From positions 1 through 41,464 of the forward strand of contig JAKBAP010000002.1 in the NCBI GenBank assembly GCA_021808995.1: a stretch of DNA of 41,464 nt. Reading direction: 5' to 3'. The first letter of the stretch is position 1, and every line of letters starts with the position of its first letter. Of this stretch, positions 9,947 through 19,430 are shown piece after piece. The notes under the pieces are model-generated. The model ran no database searches, had not been told where the DNA came from, and worked only from the letters and a program-made list of their open reading frames with translations. Made by a program: the position numbers and the translations under genes. This stretch comes from Planctomycetota bacterium (lineage in GTDB: Bacteria > Planctomycetota > Planctomycetia > Isosphaerales > Isosphaeraceae).

Positions 9947-11377
9947 ATGGCGAACGAGTCGGCCGCGGCCGCGCGGAAAAAGCTCTATCTGGAGACGGTC
10001 GGCTGTCAGATGAACATGCTCGACAGCGAGATCGTGGCGGCCAAGCTCCGCGACGAGGGTTATGACCTGACCCAGGACGTGAACGCGGCCGACGCGGTGT
10101 TTTACAACACCTGCTCGGTTCGGCAGCACGCCGAGGACAAGACCTATAGCGCCTTAGGGCGGATCAAGCGGCTCAAGGAGCGCAATCCCGGCGTGGCGAT
10201 TGGGGTTCTGGGATGCATGGCCCAGAAGGATCAAGCGACCATTCTCAAGCGAGCGCCTCACGTTGACCTGGTCGTGGGTCCGGGTCAGATCGACCGGATA
10301 CCGGAACTGCTGGCGGCGGCGAAATCGGGGAACCCCCCGGCGATCGCGGTCAGTAAGTCGCGGCGGGATGGCACGCTCGAGGTGATCGCGTCGTCGTTCA
10401 CGGTCTACGACCCGGATCGCGAGCCCTCGCTCCGGCCGACGCCGTTTCAGGCGTTTATCCGCGTGATGATGGGCTGCGACAAGTTTTGCACCTATTGCGT
10501 CGTCCCTTCGGTACGCGGGCCCGAACAAAGCCGCGAGCCGGAGGCGATCGTGGCCGAGGCGAGGATGCTGGTTGACCAGGGAGTGCGCGAAATCACCCTG
10601 CTGGGTCAGACGGTCAATAGCTATCAAAAGCGCTCGGCCGACGGTCGGATCACGCGGCTTTCCGACATCCTGGAGCGGGTCCAGGCTGTTCCGGGGATCG
10701 AGCGCGTCAAGTTCGTCACCAACTTTCCCAACGACATGAGCCAGGACCTGCTCCAGGCGGTGCGTGATTTCCCCAAGATTTCCCGCTCGATCCATGTTCC
10801 CGCCCAGAGCGGCTGCGACCAGATCCTCAAGCGCATGAAGCGCATGTATACGGCCTCGTTCTATGAGGAGATGCTGGCTCGCGCGCGGGAGACGATCCCT
10901 GGGGTCGCGATCTCGAGCGATTTTATCGTGGGATTCTGTGGCGAGGACGAGGCGGCGTTTGAGCGCACCATGGGTCTGGTGGAGCGGGGTCGGTTCAAGA
11001 ATAGCTTTATTTTCAAGTACAGCACCCGGTTAGGGACCAAGGCCGACGCGATTTACGCCGACGACGTTCCCGACGATGTCAAGAAGAGGCGCAACAACGA
11101 GCTCCTCGCCTTGCAGACGCGGATCAGCCTTGAGGACAACCAGCGGTTCGTGGGGCGCGAGGTCGAGGTGTTGGTCGAGGGGCCGAGCCGATCGACGGCG
11201 AGGCGCGAGGGTTGGGAGGGTGTTTCGCAGCTCGTGGGTCGGACGTCGTGTGATCGGATCACGGCGTTCGCGGGTGAGTTGGAGTTGGTGGGGCGGTTCG
11301 TCCGCGTGCGGGTCGAAGGGGCCAGCGCGGTCACCCTGTTCGGTCGAGTCGAGACGCCGCTCGCGTCCGCGTGGTGA
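9947..11377 (+). CDS. miaB: tRNA (N6-isopentenyladenosine(37)-C2)-methylthiotransferase
   Basis: KLYLETVGCQMNMLDSEIV, NTCSVRQHAEDK, radical SAM MGCDKFCTYCVVPSVRGPEQSR, HVPAQSGCDQILKRMKRMYT, SSDFIVGFCGEDEAAFERT, C-terminal TRAM-like region. Confidence 0.95.
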   Translation: MANESAAAARKKLYLETVGCQMNMLDSEIVAAKLRDEGYDLTQDVNAADAVFYNTCSVRQHAEDKTYSALGRIKRLKERNPGVAIGVLGCMAQKDQATILKRAPHVDLVVGPGQIDRIPELLAAAKSGNPPAIAVSKSRRDGTLEVIASSFTVYDPDREPSLRPTPFQAFIRVMMGCDKFCTYCVVPSVRGPEQSREPEAIVAEARMLVDQGVREITLLGQTVNSYQKRSADGRITRLSDILERVQAVPGIERVKFVTNFPNDMSQDLLQAVRDFPKISRSIHVPAQSGCDQILKRMKRMYTASFYEEMLARARETIPGVAISSDFIVGFCGEDEAAFERTMGLVERGRFKNSFIFKYSTRLGTKADAIYADDVPDDVKKRRNNELLALQTRISLEDNQRFVGREVEVLVEGPSRSTARREGWEGVSQLVGRTSCDRITAFAGELELVGRFVRVRVEGASAVTLFGRVETPLASAW

Positions 11378-11385
11378 GGACCTCG

Positions 11386-12147
11386 ATGTCCGTCGCTTTG
11401 GAATCCGTCATATCGCGCTGGCTCGAATGGGGGGGCTTCGACGCGAGCCTCGCCCCCGAGCCGGGGGTGTTGTCGGCCTGGTCGGCGGAGGTCGTCCGCC
11501 CCTGCCGCGATGGAGCCGATCCCCAGACCATCGCCCACTGGGAAGAGCGCCATGGATATCGGCTCCCGGCCGGGCTGCGGTCGCTCTTGCTCCTGTCAAA
11601 CGGGCTCTACCGCGTTGGGCCGCTGGTCCATCCGATCTCCGCGATCGGGCCCATGATCCCGTTCGCCGCGTTCCCGGGGATGATGATCCAGCCAGAGAGC
11701 TGGTTCGAGCTCGGCAATCCCAATCTCCAGACGGTCTGCATCGACCTGGCCTATCGCCTGCCGGGGGGGGGATGCCCGGTCTTTACCTCGGGTGACGATG
11801 GTTCGCTCGATCCTCCCCGGGTCATCGCCCAGAGCTTCGAGGAGTGGTTTCTCGAGCTCATTCGTCAGGGAGGCCGGGAGTATTGGTTCGACCCTGGCTT
11901 TCCCGATCTCGGTGCGCCCTGGCGGCTGCACCGGCAGCATGTCGCCCGGCCTGGGCTCGAAAGTCGACTGGCGGCCTACGCGGCGACGGTCGAGGGCATG
12001 GCCCAGGCCGGCTCGAGCGAGCTCGAGATCGCGACCGCGCTGGGGCTCGCGCGAGGTGACGTCGAGCTGATCGTGCGCCATATTCAGCACTCGCCGGCCG
12101 AGGCGCAAGCCCCCTCGGCGAAGGGTTCCCCGATCAAGACCAGGTAA
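11386..12147 (+). CDS. SMI1/KNR4 family-like protein
   Basis: HWEERHGYRLPAGLRSLLLLSNGLYRVGPLVHPISAIGPM matches the SMI1/KNR4 pattern. An alternative GTG start at 11371 would overlap the miaB stop. Confidence 0.7.
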   Translation: MSVALESVISRWLEWGGFDASLAPEPGVLSAWSAEVVRPCRDGADPQTIAHWEERHGYRLPAGLRSLLLLSNGLYRVGPLVHPISAIGPMIPFAAFPGMMIQPESWFELGNPNLQTVCIDLAYRLPGGGCPVFTSGDDGSLDPPRVIAQSFEEWFLELIRQGGREYWFDPGFPDLGAPWRLHRQHVARPGLESRLAAYAATVEGMAQAGSSELEIATALGLARGDVELIVRHIQHSPAEAQAPSAKGSPIKTR

Positions 12148-12178
12148 GCTTCCGAGCGCTTATTACGTGAGGCCAGTG

Positions 12179-15100
12179 ATGAAGGTCGACTGGTTTCTCT
12201 CACGCCATGACGTGCCGGAATTGCTCGAGCCCTGGCTTGCCGGCCTGGGCGTGCGAGACGCGGCCCGGGGAGCGCGGGCGCTTCGCGACCTGGTGAAAAC
12301 CGCTCCAAGGGCGCTGGCGTCGATCGCCCGGCTGGCGGTCCAGTTGGACGGCGTCTTGCCCCATTGCCCCGATCCCACGATGGCGCTTGTGAATTTCGAG
12401 CGGTTCCTAGCCGCCTCGCCCCTTGAGGCGACGCTCCACGAACTGGCGGACAACCCCCGCACGACCGAGATTTTGCTCCAGGTCGTGGGTACGAGCCAAC
12501 ACTACAGCGAGATCCTGATCCGCGACCCGGGATTGCTCGAATGGCTGCGGGGAGGCGCGGAACGGCGTGACCGGGCCACGCTCGTCGACGAGCTCTGGGC
12601 GATGCTCGCGGCGGCCGAAAACGAAGTCGAGGCGGCCGATGCGCTCGGCCGGTTCCGGCTGCGGGAGAGCCTGCGGATCGGCTACAACGACCTGATCCGA
12701 GCGTTTCCCCTCGAGATGACGACCCATGACCTTTCGGACCTGGCCGATGCCTGCGTCGAGGCCGCGACTCGGCTCGCGGCGACCCGGCTCGAGACCCGGA
12801 ATGGCACCCCGAGGTCGACCTCGGGAGCCCCCGCCCGGTTTGTCGTCCTGGGGCTTGGCAAGCTCGGCGGCCGCGAGCTCAATTACAGCTCCGACATCGA
12901 CCTGATCTTTCTCTATGATCACGAGGGGGACACCACGGGGCCTCGCGTCGTCTCCAACGCCGAATACTTCGCCCGGCTCGGGAGCGAGATTCTCAAGCTG
13001 CTCTCGAGGCACTCGGCCCTGGGCATGGTCTATCGCGTCGACATGCGACTGCGCCCGGATGGCGAACAGGGAGCGCTCGCGCGGTCGCTCGACGCCACGG
13101 TCGGATATTACGACACTCGCGGACGAACCTGGGAGCGACAGGCCCTGATCAAGTGCCGGCCGATCGCCGGCGATCTCGAGCTCGGCCAGGTGTTCCTCCG
13201 CGCGATCACCCCCTTTGTTTATCGCCGCTATCTGGGCGCCGCCGAGATCGCCGAGATCAAGGCCCTCAAACGTAAAATCGAGCAACGGACCGTCTCCGAG
13301 GGAACGGCCGAGGTCGAGGTCAAGACCGGCACCGGAGGGATTCGCGACGTCGAATTCGTCGTCCAGTTTCTCCAGCTCCTCCATGGCGGTGAATACCCCG
13401 AGGTCCGTGACGCCAACACGCTCCAGGCAATGGCCAGGCTCGAGCAGGTCGGCTGCCTGACGGCCGAGGAACGCCATATCATGGACGACACCTATCGATT
13501 CCTTCGCAAGGTCGAGCACAGACTCCAGATCGTCGTCGACCGCCAGACCCACCAGATGCCCCGCGATCTCGAGCACGTGCGAACCCTGGCCTTGCGCATG
13601 GGCTATGGCCTCGCCAGCCCCTGGGAAGAACGAAACGGACCCGCCCAGCGATTCCTGATCGATTATCGAGCCAAGACCGAGCTCAATCGACGGATTCTCA
13701 ATCACCTCTTGCACGACGCGTTTAGCGACGACACCGATCCCGCCGTCGATCTAGTCGTCGACCTCGTGCTTGACCCCGATCCTAGCCCCGAATCGATTCG
13801 GGAGGCGCTGTCGCCTTATCCATTTCGGGACGCGACGGCCGCGTATCACAACCTGCTGGCGCTCGCCAGGGAAGACGTGGCGTTCCTGTCGCAGGCCCGG
13901 TGCCGCCACTTCCTGGCGGCGATCGCGCCCAGGCTACTGACCTCCGTCGGAAAATCGGCCGACCCCGATCTCACCCTCACCAACCTCGAGAAAGTCTCGG
14001 CTTCGCTCGGGGCCAAGGCCGTGCTCTGGGAGCTCTTTAACTTCAACCCCCCCTCCCTCAGGCTCTATGTCGAGATCTGCGCCAACAGCCAGTTTCTCTC
14101 GGAAATCTTGATCAACAACCCGGGCATGATCGACGATCTGATCGATTCGCTGGTCGTCGACCGGCCCTTGTCGGGCTCGGCGATCAGGGCCGAGCTCGCC
14201 GAGCTCTGCAAGGGGGCGGTCGACCTGTCGCCGATCCTTTGGAGCTACCGAAACAAGGAATGGATCCGGATCGGGGCCCGCGACATCCTGGGCCGCGAGC
14301 CGATTCGGGAGGTCACGCGTGAGCTCGCCGACGTGGCCCAGGCCATCGTCGTGGAGACGGCCCGTGACGTCTGGCGAAAGCTCGAGGAGCGTTACGGCTG
14401 CCCTCGGTCAGCCGCCGGGAAAAAGGATCGATGGGCGATCCTCGCGCTGGGGAAATTCGGCGGCCGCGAGCTCAATTATCACAGTGATCTGGACCTGGTA
14501 TTCCTGCATGAGTCGGACGGCCTAACCTCCGGCGGCGAGGGCTCGATCTCGAGCAAGCAATTCGTCACCGGAGTCGCCCAGCGGATCCTCAAATCGCTCT
14601 CCACGGGGGCGGGGGCGGGGTCGCTTTATCAGGTCGACGCGCGGCTCAGGCCGCATGGGGCCTCCGGGCCGCTGGTCCTGACGCTCGACGCGTTCATCGA
14701 TTATCTGCGCCAATCGATCCAAACCTGGGAGCGGCTCGCGCTGACGAGGGCGCGGGTGATCCATGCCACTGGCGGATTTGGCGAGCGGATCATGAAGGCC
14801 ATTCGTGACTCGCTCGCCGTCGCGAGCGACCTTCCCTGCCTGGCCGACGAGGTCCGCTCGATGCGCAGGCGGCTCGAGGCCTCAAGCAAGCTGCGTCACG
14901 ATCTCAAGCGCGGCGTCGGGGGGTTGGCGGACCTGGAATTCATCGTGCAGTATCTCCAGCTCGCGAACGCCGGGCGGACTCCGGACGTGCTCCGATGCAA
15001 TTTCTGGGATGCCCTGCAAACCCTGCGCGCCTATGGGATCGTGGAGGTGGCCGCGTACCACGAACTGCGAAATGCCTATGATTTTCTCCGCACCGTCGAG

Positions 15101-15298
15101 GGAAGGCTGCGATTGATCCAGAACCGCGGCGTGGCGGGGCTTCCCGACGACCCGATCGAGCTCGAACGATTGGCCGTTCGCTTGAATTACGAGGCCAAGC
15201 CTCCAGCAGGGGCGGTTCAGGGCCTTCTCGACGACGCCGCCCGAACGACGGAGCGGGTTCGCGAGCTTTTCGAGGATCTCGTGAAAACCAAGGCTTAG
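12179..15298 (+). CDS. glnE: Bifunctional glutamine synthetase adenylyltransferase/deadenylylase
   Basis: Two nucleotidyltransferase domains with LGLGKLGGRELNYSSDIDLIFLYDHEGDT and LALGKFGGRELNYHSDLDLVFLHE; GTGGIRDVEFVVQFLQL and GVGGLADLEFIVQYLQL. Confidence 0.95.
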   Translation: MKVDWFLSRHDVPELLEPWLAGLGVRDAARGARALRDLVKTAPRALASIARLAVQLDGVLPHCPDPTMALVNFERFLAASPLEATLHELADNPRTTEILLQVVGTSQHYSEILIRDPGLLEWLRGGAERRDRATLVDELWAMLAAAENEVEAADALGRFRLRESLRIGYNDLIRAFPLEMTTHDLSDLADACVEAATRLAATRLETRNGTPRSTSGAPARFVVLGLGKLGGRELNYSSDIDLIFLYDHEGDTTGPRVVSNAEYFARLGSEILKLLSRHSALGMVYRVDMRLRPDGEQGALARSLDATVGYYDTRGRTWERQALIKCRPIAGDLELGQVFLRAITPFVYRRYLGAAEIAEIKALKRKIEQRTVSEGTAEVEVKTGTGGIRDVEFVVQFLQLLHGGEYPEVRDANTLQAMARLEQVGCLTAEERHIMDDTYRFLRKVEHRLQIVVDRQTHQMPRDLEHVRTLALRMGYGLASPWEERNGPAQRFLIDYRAKTELNRRILNHLLHDAFSDDTDPAVDLVVDLVLDPDPSPESIREALSPYPFRDATAAYHNLLALAREDVAFLSQARCRHFLAAIAPRLLTSVGKSADPDLTLTNLEKVSASLGAKAVLWELFNFNPPSLRLYVEICANSQFLSEILINNPGMIDDLIDSLVVDRPLSGSAIRAELAELCKGAVDLSPILWSYRNKEWIRIGARDILGREPIREVTRELADVAQAIVVETARDVWRKLEERYGCPRSAAGKKDRWAILALGKFGGRELNYHSDLDLVFLHESDGLTSGGEGSISSKQFVTGVAQRILKSLSTGAGAGSLYQVDARLRPHGASGPLVLTLDAFIDYLRQSIQTWERLALTRARVIHATGGFGERIMKAIRDSLAVASDLPCLADEVRSMRRRLEASSKLRHDLKRGVGGLADLEFIVQYLQLANAGRTPDVLRCNFWDALQTLRAYGIVEVAAYHELRNAYDFLRTVEGRLRLIQNRGVAGLPDDPIELERLAVRLNYEAKPPAGAVQGLLDDAARTTERVRELFEDLVKTKA

Positions 15299-15340
15299 CG
15301 CCTTGGCATTTCCTGATTTTTGACACCCAGGAAACGAAAC

Positions 15341-15382
15341 GGCCCACCGGAGCGCGGCGATCGCGCGCTCCGGTGGGCCTTT
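15341..15382. terminator. Strong bidirectional hairpin terminator between convergent glnE and RND genes
   Basis: Perfect 16-bp stem GGCCCACCGGAGCGCG (15341-15356) / CGCGCTCCGGTGGGCC (15364-15379), 7-nt loop, A-rich upstream flank and TTT downstream. Confidence 0.85.
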
Positions 15383-15394
15383 CGCATCGGGAAA

Positions 15395-18300
15395 TCAGGC
15401 GTGGCCGTGACCGTGGGGGTCGTCGCCCGCGCCATGATCGTCGCCATGGCCGCCGAGCTTTTGCCCAGGCTTGTCACGCACGATCAGCGAGTAAATAACG
15501 GGCAAGACAAACAGTGTCGCCGGCTCGCCGGCGGCGAGACCGCCCAGGATGGCACGGGCCAACGGGGCATTGGATTCGCTCCCTCGCTCGAGCGCCATCG
15601 CGCCTGGAATCAGGGCGAAGAACGCGGCGAGAGCGGTCATCGTGATTGGCCTCACTCGCAGGCTGGCCGCCTTGCGAATGGCCTGGATCGGTGTCAGCCC
15701 TTCGTGCCGCCGGAGCTCCTGGGCATAGTCGGTCATGAGCACCGAATTCGCCACCTTGATCCCGACGATGAACACGAATCCGAGCAAGGACTGCACGTTG
15801 ACGGCCGATTTGGTGAGGTACAGAGCCGGCAAGATGCCCACCAGGCAGATCGGCACGATCGACATGACCGAGATCGGCACGATGAACGATTTGTCGAGGC
15901 CGACCATCAGGAAGTAGATGAGCAGCGACGCCAGCACGAGCCCGACCGACAGGCTATTGAACGTATCGGTCATACGCAGGTATTCGCCGGAGAGCACGAT
16001 CTTGGCTCCCTCGAGCCTGGTCTTGTCGCTCCGGTCGGGATCGTAGGGATACCACTGGGCCGACTTGAGCTTGTCGGGAATCCCGAAGGTGTCGATGACC
16101 TTCCAGACGTCGTCGGAGACGTGGCCGAGATCCCGCTCGGACACGCCCATGGTGAGCTCGATGGTCGGCTGGATGTTGTAGTGGGTGACCTCGGTGGGCA
16201 CTTCGCTCTTCTCGACGGTCACGACGTTTCGAAGCGGGATCGGCTTGTGGGGCACATCGGGGCGCGAGGGAGTGATCACGATATCGAGCATGGTGTCGAT
16301 TGACTTGATGTCTTGCTCGAAATACTGCACGCCGCCGAAGTACTGGTTCTTGCTGACCGGGTCGATCCAGAAATTGGTCTTGTTGAACTGAATACTGGAG
16401 TTAAACGCCGCGACCACGTTTCTCATGACGTCTTCCTGGGTCAGGCCCAGCTCGGAGGCCTTGGCCCGTTCGACGTTGATGACGTATTGCGGATAGTCGA
16501 TTCGCTGGATGACGCGGGCGTCGACGACGCCGTTGATCTTCTTGACCTCGTTCTTGATCCGGGTCGCGATCTTGTGAGCGACCTCGAGCTTTTTCCCGGT
16601 GACCCGGATACTGATCGGGGTCGATTTGCCCTCGTTCATGGCCGCTCGGACCATGCCGCCGGCGTCGAACGCGAATTCCAGGTCGTTAAAGGCCGGATCG
16701 GCGGCGAACGCGTTTCGCAGGATCGAGACGTACTCCTGGGCCGACTTGGTCCGGTGCTCGGTGAGCTGGATCTTGACCACCGAATCCATCGGGCCGGCAT
16801 TGGGGGTGTAAGCCGCCGACCAGTCGGAGGTCACGCCCAATTCGCAGAGTACGAGTTCCAGGTCATGAGGAAGGATTTTCTCATGCAAGAAATCCTCGAC
16901 CGCGTGGATTCGTTTTTCGGTTTCCTCGATACGCAGACCGCTTGGGGCCCGGACGTACATTTCGAACGAGCCGGCGTCGACCTCGGGGAAGAAATCGCGC
17001 CTCATGTGCGGCCAGAGGCCAACCACGGTGGCGACCAGAAGGCCGTAACCGATTCCCATCGTGATGTAGGGATGCGCGAGAGCCCCGTCGAGCCCCTTGC
17101 AATAAAGAGCGATGCCCTCGTCGATCAGTTGCTGCCAGCGGGCGAACGCGCGAGCGATGAACCACTGTTTCTTGGGCTTCGGGTGACCATTGCCGTTGAT
17201 CTGGAAGGTCTCGGCACCATTGGAGTGGAGGTCGCCGTGGCTCGCGTCACCGTGTCCATGCCCGTGTCCCTCGCCACCATGGCCTTCGGGGGGGTGGGAG
17301 TGGAGCCAGAACGCGCTACAAGCGGGGACCAATGTTCGCGACAAAATGTACGCCGCGATCATCGAGAACGCGACCGCCATCGCCATCGGCTTGAAGAGAA
17401 ACTGCCCCAGGCCAGGCGTGAATACCAAGGGGGCAAGCACCAGGAAGGTACAGATCGTCGACACGAGCTCGGGCATCGCGACCTCGCTCGCCCCCAGGAA
17501 CGCCGCGTCTCGCGCGGTCGCCCCCATGCTCAGGTGCCGGTGCGTGTTCTCGAGGCAGATGATCGCGCTATCGATCATCGGGCCGATCGCCAGCGTCATC
17601 CCGGCGAGCGTCATGACGTTGATCGTCTGGCCCGCGAAATACAGGGCGGTCGACGACGCCATGATCGCCAGGGGGAGGGTCATGATCGCGATCCCGGTCA
17701 TCCGGAGCTCGCCCAGGAACATGAGGATCACGAGCGAGCAGAGAATCGCCCCCAGGATCCCCTCCTGAAGCAGGGCCTCGATCGATTTCTGGACGTAGAC
17801 CGATTGATCCATCACGAGCTTGAGTCGGATGCCGCTACGGGTTGTCCGCTCTTCCATGTTCTTGAGCTCGGCGGACAGGTTTTTCACCACCGCCAGGGTG
17901 CTGGCGCCAAGCTGGCGATAGACCGGGATATAGACCACGCGCTTGCCGTTGACCCGCACGACGTTGGTCTGAATGTAGTTGGCGTCCTTGGGCGTGGCCA
18001 CGTCGCGAAGGAAGACCGCCCGGCCCTCCTCATAACGAAGCGGGATCTCGCCCATGTCGGAGACCTTGAGATACATCGAGTTTGAGTCGAGCACGTAGTC
18101 GATATTGCCGAACTTGGCGTCGCCGGAGGGAAGGAAGACGTTGGACCCGTCGAAGGCCTTCATCACGTCCATCGGCGACATGCCGCGGGCCTGGAGCTTC
18201 TCGCGGTCGAGATAGATCATGACGGCGCGGATCTTGCCGCCGTAGACCACCGGCGCGACCGCCCCCTGGATCGCCATGATCATGTTCCGGACCTCGTACC

Positions 18301-18784
18301 GGCCCACGTCATAGAGAACCGACTCGTTGTTGTCAGGGTTGTCGCTATCGAGGGCCACGACACACACCGGCGTCGACGAGGTCGGGTCGTAGGGCAACAC
18401 GACCGGCGGAAGCGTCCCCGGCGGTAAATTTGGTAAGACCGAGAGCGCGAGCGAATTCACCTGTGTCAAGGCACCGTTGGGGTCGACGTCCTCGCGGAAG
18501 TAATTCCGCACGATGCTGGCGCCAATGATCGAGCGCGATTCCTGCCGCAACATGCCATTCGCCTGCCCGGTCCATCGCTCCATGCGATTGGTGATGTCGT
18601 TGGCGATGCTATTGGCCGACATGCCGCCGTAAAACGTCAATGCTTGCACCGCCGGTGCCTTGAACACCGGCAGAATGTCCATCGGAATCACGGAGAGACT
18701 GAGCGTCCCCAGCACGACCAGCGTGAGCGACATCACGGTCACGGCGTGGGGGTTTCCGAGCGAGGCTCGTATCAAGCCATTCAT
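15395..18784 (-). CDS. RND-family efflux permease, His-rich
   Basis: AcrB/CusA-like topology: MNGLIRASLGNPHAVTVMSLTLVVLGTLSLSVIPMDILPVF..., TM4 region LAIGPMIDSAIICLENTHRHLSMG, C-terminal LLGFVFIVGIKVANSVLMTDYAQELRRHEGLTPIQAI. His-rich loop and His-rich C-terminus. Confidence 0.92.
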   Translation of the reverse strand: MNGLIRASLGNPHAVTVMSLTLVVLGTLSLSVIPMDILPVFKAPAVQALTFYGGMSANSIANDITNRMERWTGQANGMLRQESRSIIGASIVRNYFREDVDPNGALTQVNSLALSVLPNLPPGTLPPVVLPYDPTSSTPVCVVALDSDNPDNNESVLYDVGRYEVRNMIMAIQGAVAPVVYGGKIRAVMIYLDREKLQARGMSPMDVMKAFDGSNVFLPSGDAKFGNIDYVLDSNSMYLKVSDMGEIPLRYEEGRAVFLRDVATPKDANYIQTNVVRVNGKRVVYIPVYRQLGASTLAVVKNLSAELKNMEERTTRSGIRLKLVMDQSVYVQKSIEALLQEGILGAILCSLVILMFLGELRMTGIAIMTLPLAIMASSTALYFAGQTINVMTLAGMTLAIGPMIDSAIICLENTHRHLSMGATARDAAFLGASEVAMPELVSTICTFLVLAPLVFTPGLGQFLFKPMAMAVAFSMIAAYILSRTLVPACSAFWLHSHPPEGHGGEGHGHGHGDASHGDLHSNGAETFQINGNGHPKPKKQWFIARAFARWQQLIDEGIALYCKGLDGALAHPYITMGIGYGLLVATVVGLWPHMRRDFFPEVDAGSFEMYVRAPSGLRIEETEKRIHAVEDFLHEKILPHDLELVLCELGVTSDWSAAYTPNAGPMDSVVKIQLTEHRTKSAQEYVSILRNAFAADPAFNDLEFAFDAGGMVRAAMNEGKSTPISIRVTGKKLEVAHKIATRIKNEVKKINGVVDARVIQRIDYPQYVINVERAKASELGLTQEDVMRNVVAAFNSSIQFNKTNFWIDPVSKNQYFGGVQYFEQDIKSIDTMLDIVITPSRPDVPHKPIPLRNVVTVEKSEVPTEVTHYNIQPTIELTMGVSERDLGHVSDDVWKVIDTFGIPDKLKSAQWYPYDPDRSDKTRLEGAKIVLSGEYLRMTDTFNSLSVGLVLASLLIYFLMVGLDKSFIVPISVMSIVPICLVGILPALYLTKSAVNVQSLLGFVFIVGIKVANSVLMTDYAQELRRHEGLTPIQAIRKAASLRVRPITMTALAAFFALIPGAMALERGSESNAPLARAILGGLAAGEPATLFVLPVIYSLIVRDKPGQKLGGHGDDHGAGDDPHGHGHA

Positions 18785-18900
18785 GGGAACAAGGTCTCCG
18801 AAACGGAGTTCAAGCGAGGAATGCGCGCGTTTGGTGGGGCGTTCACAATAAGCCAATTCGACCGTGGACGATCATGGGGCGGGATCGAGCTTGGTCAACC

Positions 18901-19224
18901 TTAGCAGCGCAGCGGGCGAACGACAAACGAACCACGCCCCGAGAGACGCGAATCCGGGCAAGATCGGCGAAACAATCGAGATAAGGCAATCAATAGCATG
19001 CTCCCCAGCGTGGGGAGGGGATCGCGACCAGGGAGCGGCAGGACTTCGGGCGCGAGCGATTCGCGCTCTTCCGTGGCTCGACCCAGCCGGGATTTGTGAC
19101 TTGAAGCGGCGGAATGCGACGAGCGGCCCAGGCCTGGTCGCTTGGACCAGCCACGCACCGGGGACGTGGCAAGCGCGATGCCCACCAACGTACACAAGAG
19201 CAATCGCAGAAACCGCGACGCCAT
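18901..19224 (-). CDS. Hypothetical small protein with N-terminal signal/TM segment
   Basis: MASRFLRLLLCTLVGIALATSPVRGW reads as a signal peptide or TM helix, with a second hydrophobic segment LGSMLLIALSRLF. Lies upstream of the RND gene on the same strand. No recognised family. Confidence 0.3.
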   Translation of the reverse strand: MASRFLRLLLCTLVGIALATSPVRGWSKRPGLGRSSHSAASSHKSRLGRATEERESLAPEVLPLPGRDPLPTLGSMLLIALSRLFRRSCPDSRLSGRGSFVVRPLRC

Positions 19225-19430
19225 GCCTAGCCCCATAATGGACCCCAATTCAAGACCGCCCGCTCGATTCATGTTACCTGACTGGGACATTCTGTCAACC
19301 GCTTTAATCCGGCGACTCACTACTAAACATCAAGTCGATCCGTCCACCAACCGATGGAACATCGAAGAGCCTACCGATAAATGGAGTTCGGACTGTTGTG
19401 CGGAAACCCCGGGAGGAGAGGGTGGAGACA

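Noticed and set aside
9717-10013. 98-aa plus ORF overlapping the start of miaB
   Set aside because: Overlaps the clear miaB N-terminus in another frame; no domain recognised.
16313-18085. 590-aa plus-strand ORF antisense to the RND permease
   Set aside because: Shadow ORF; the RND permease frame is unambiguous.
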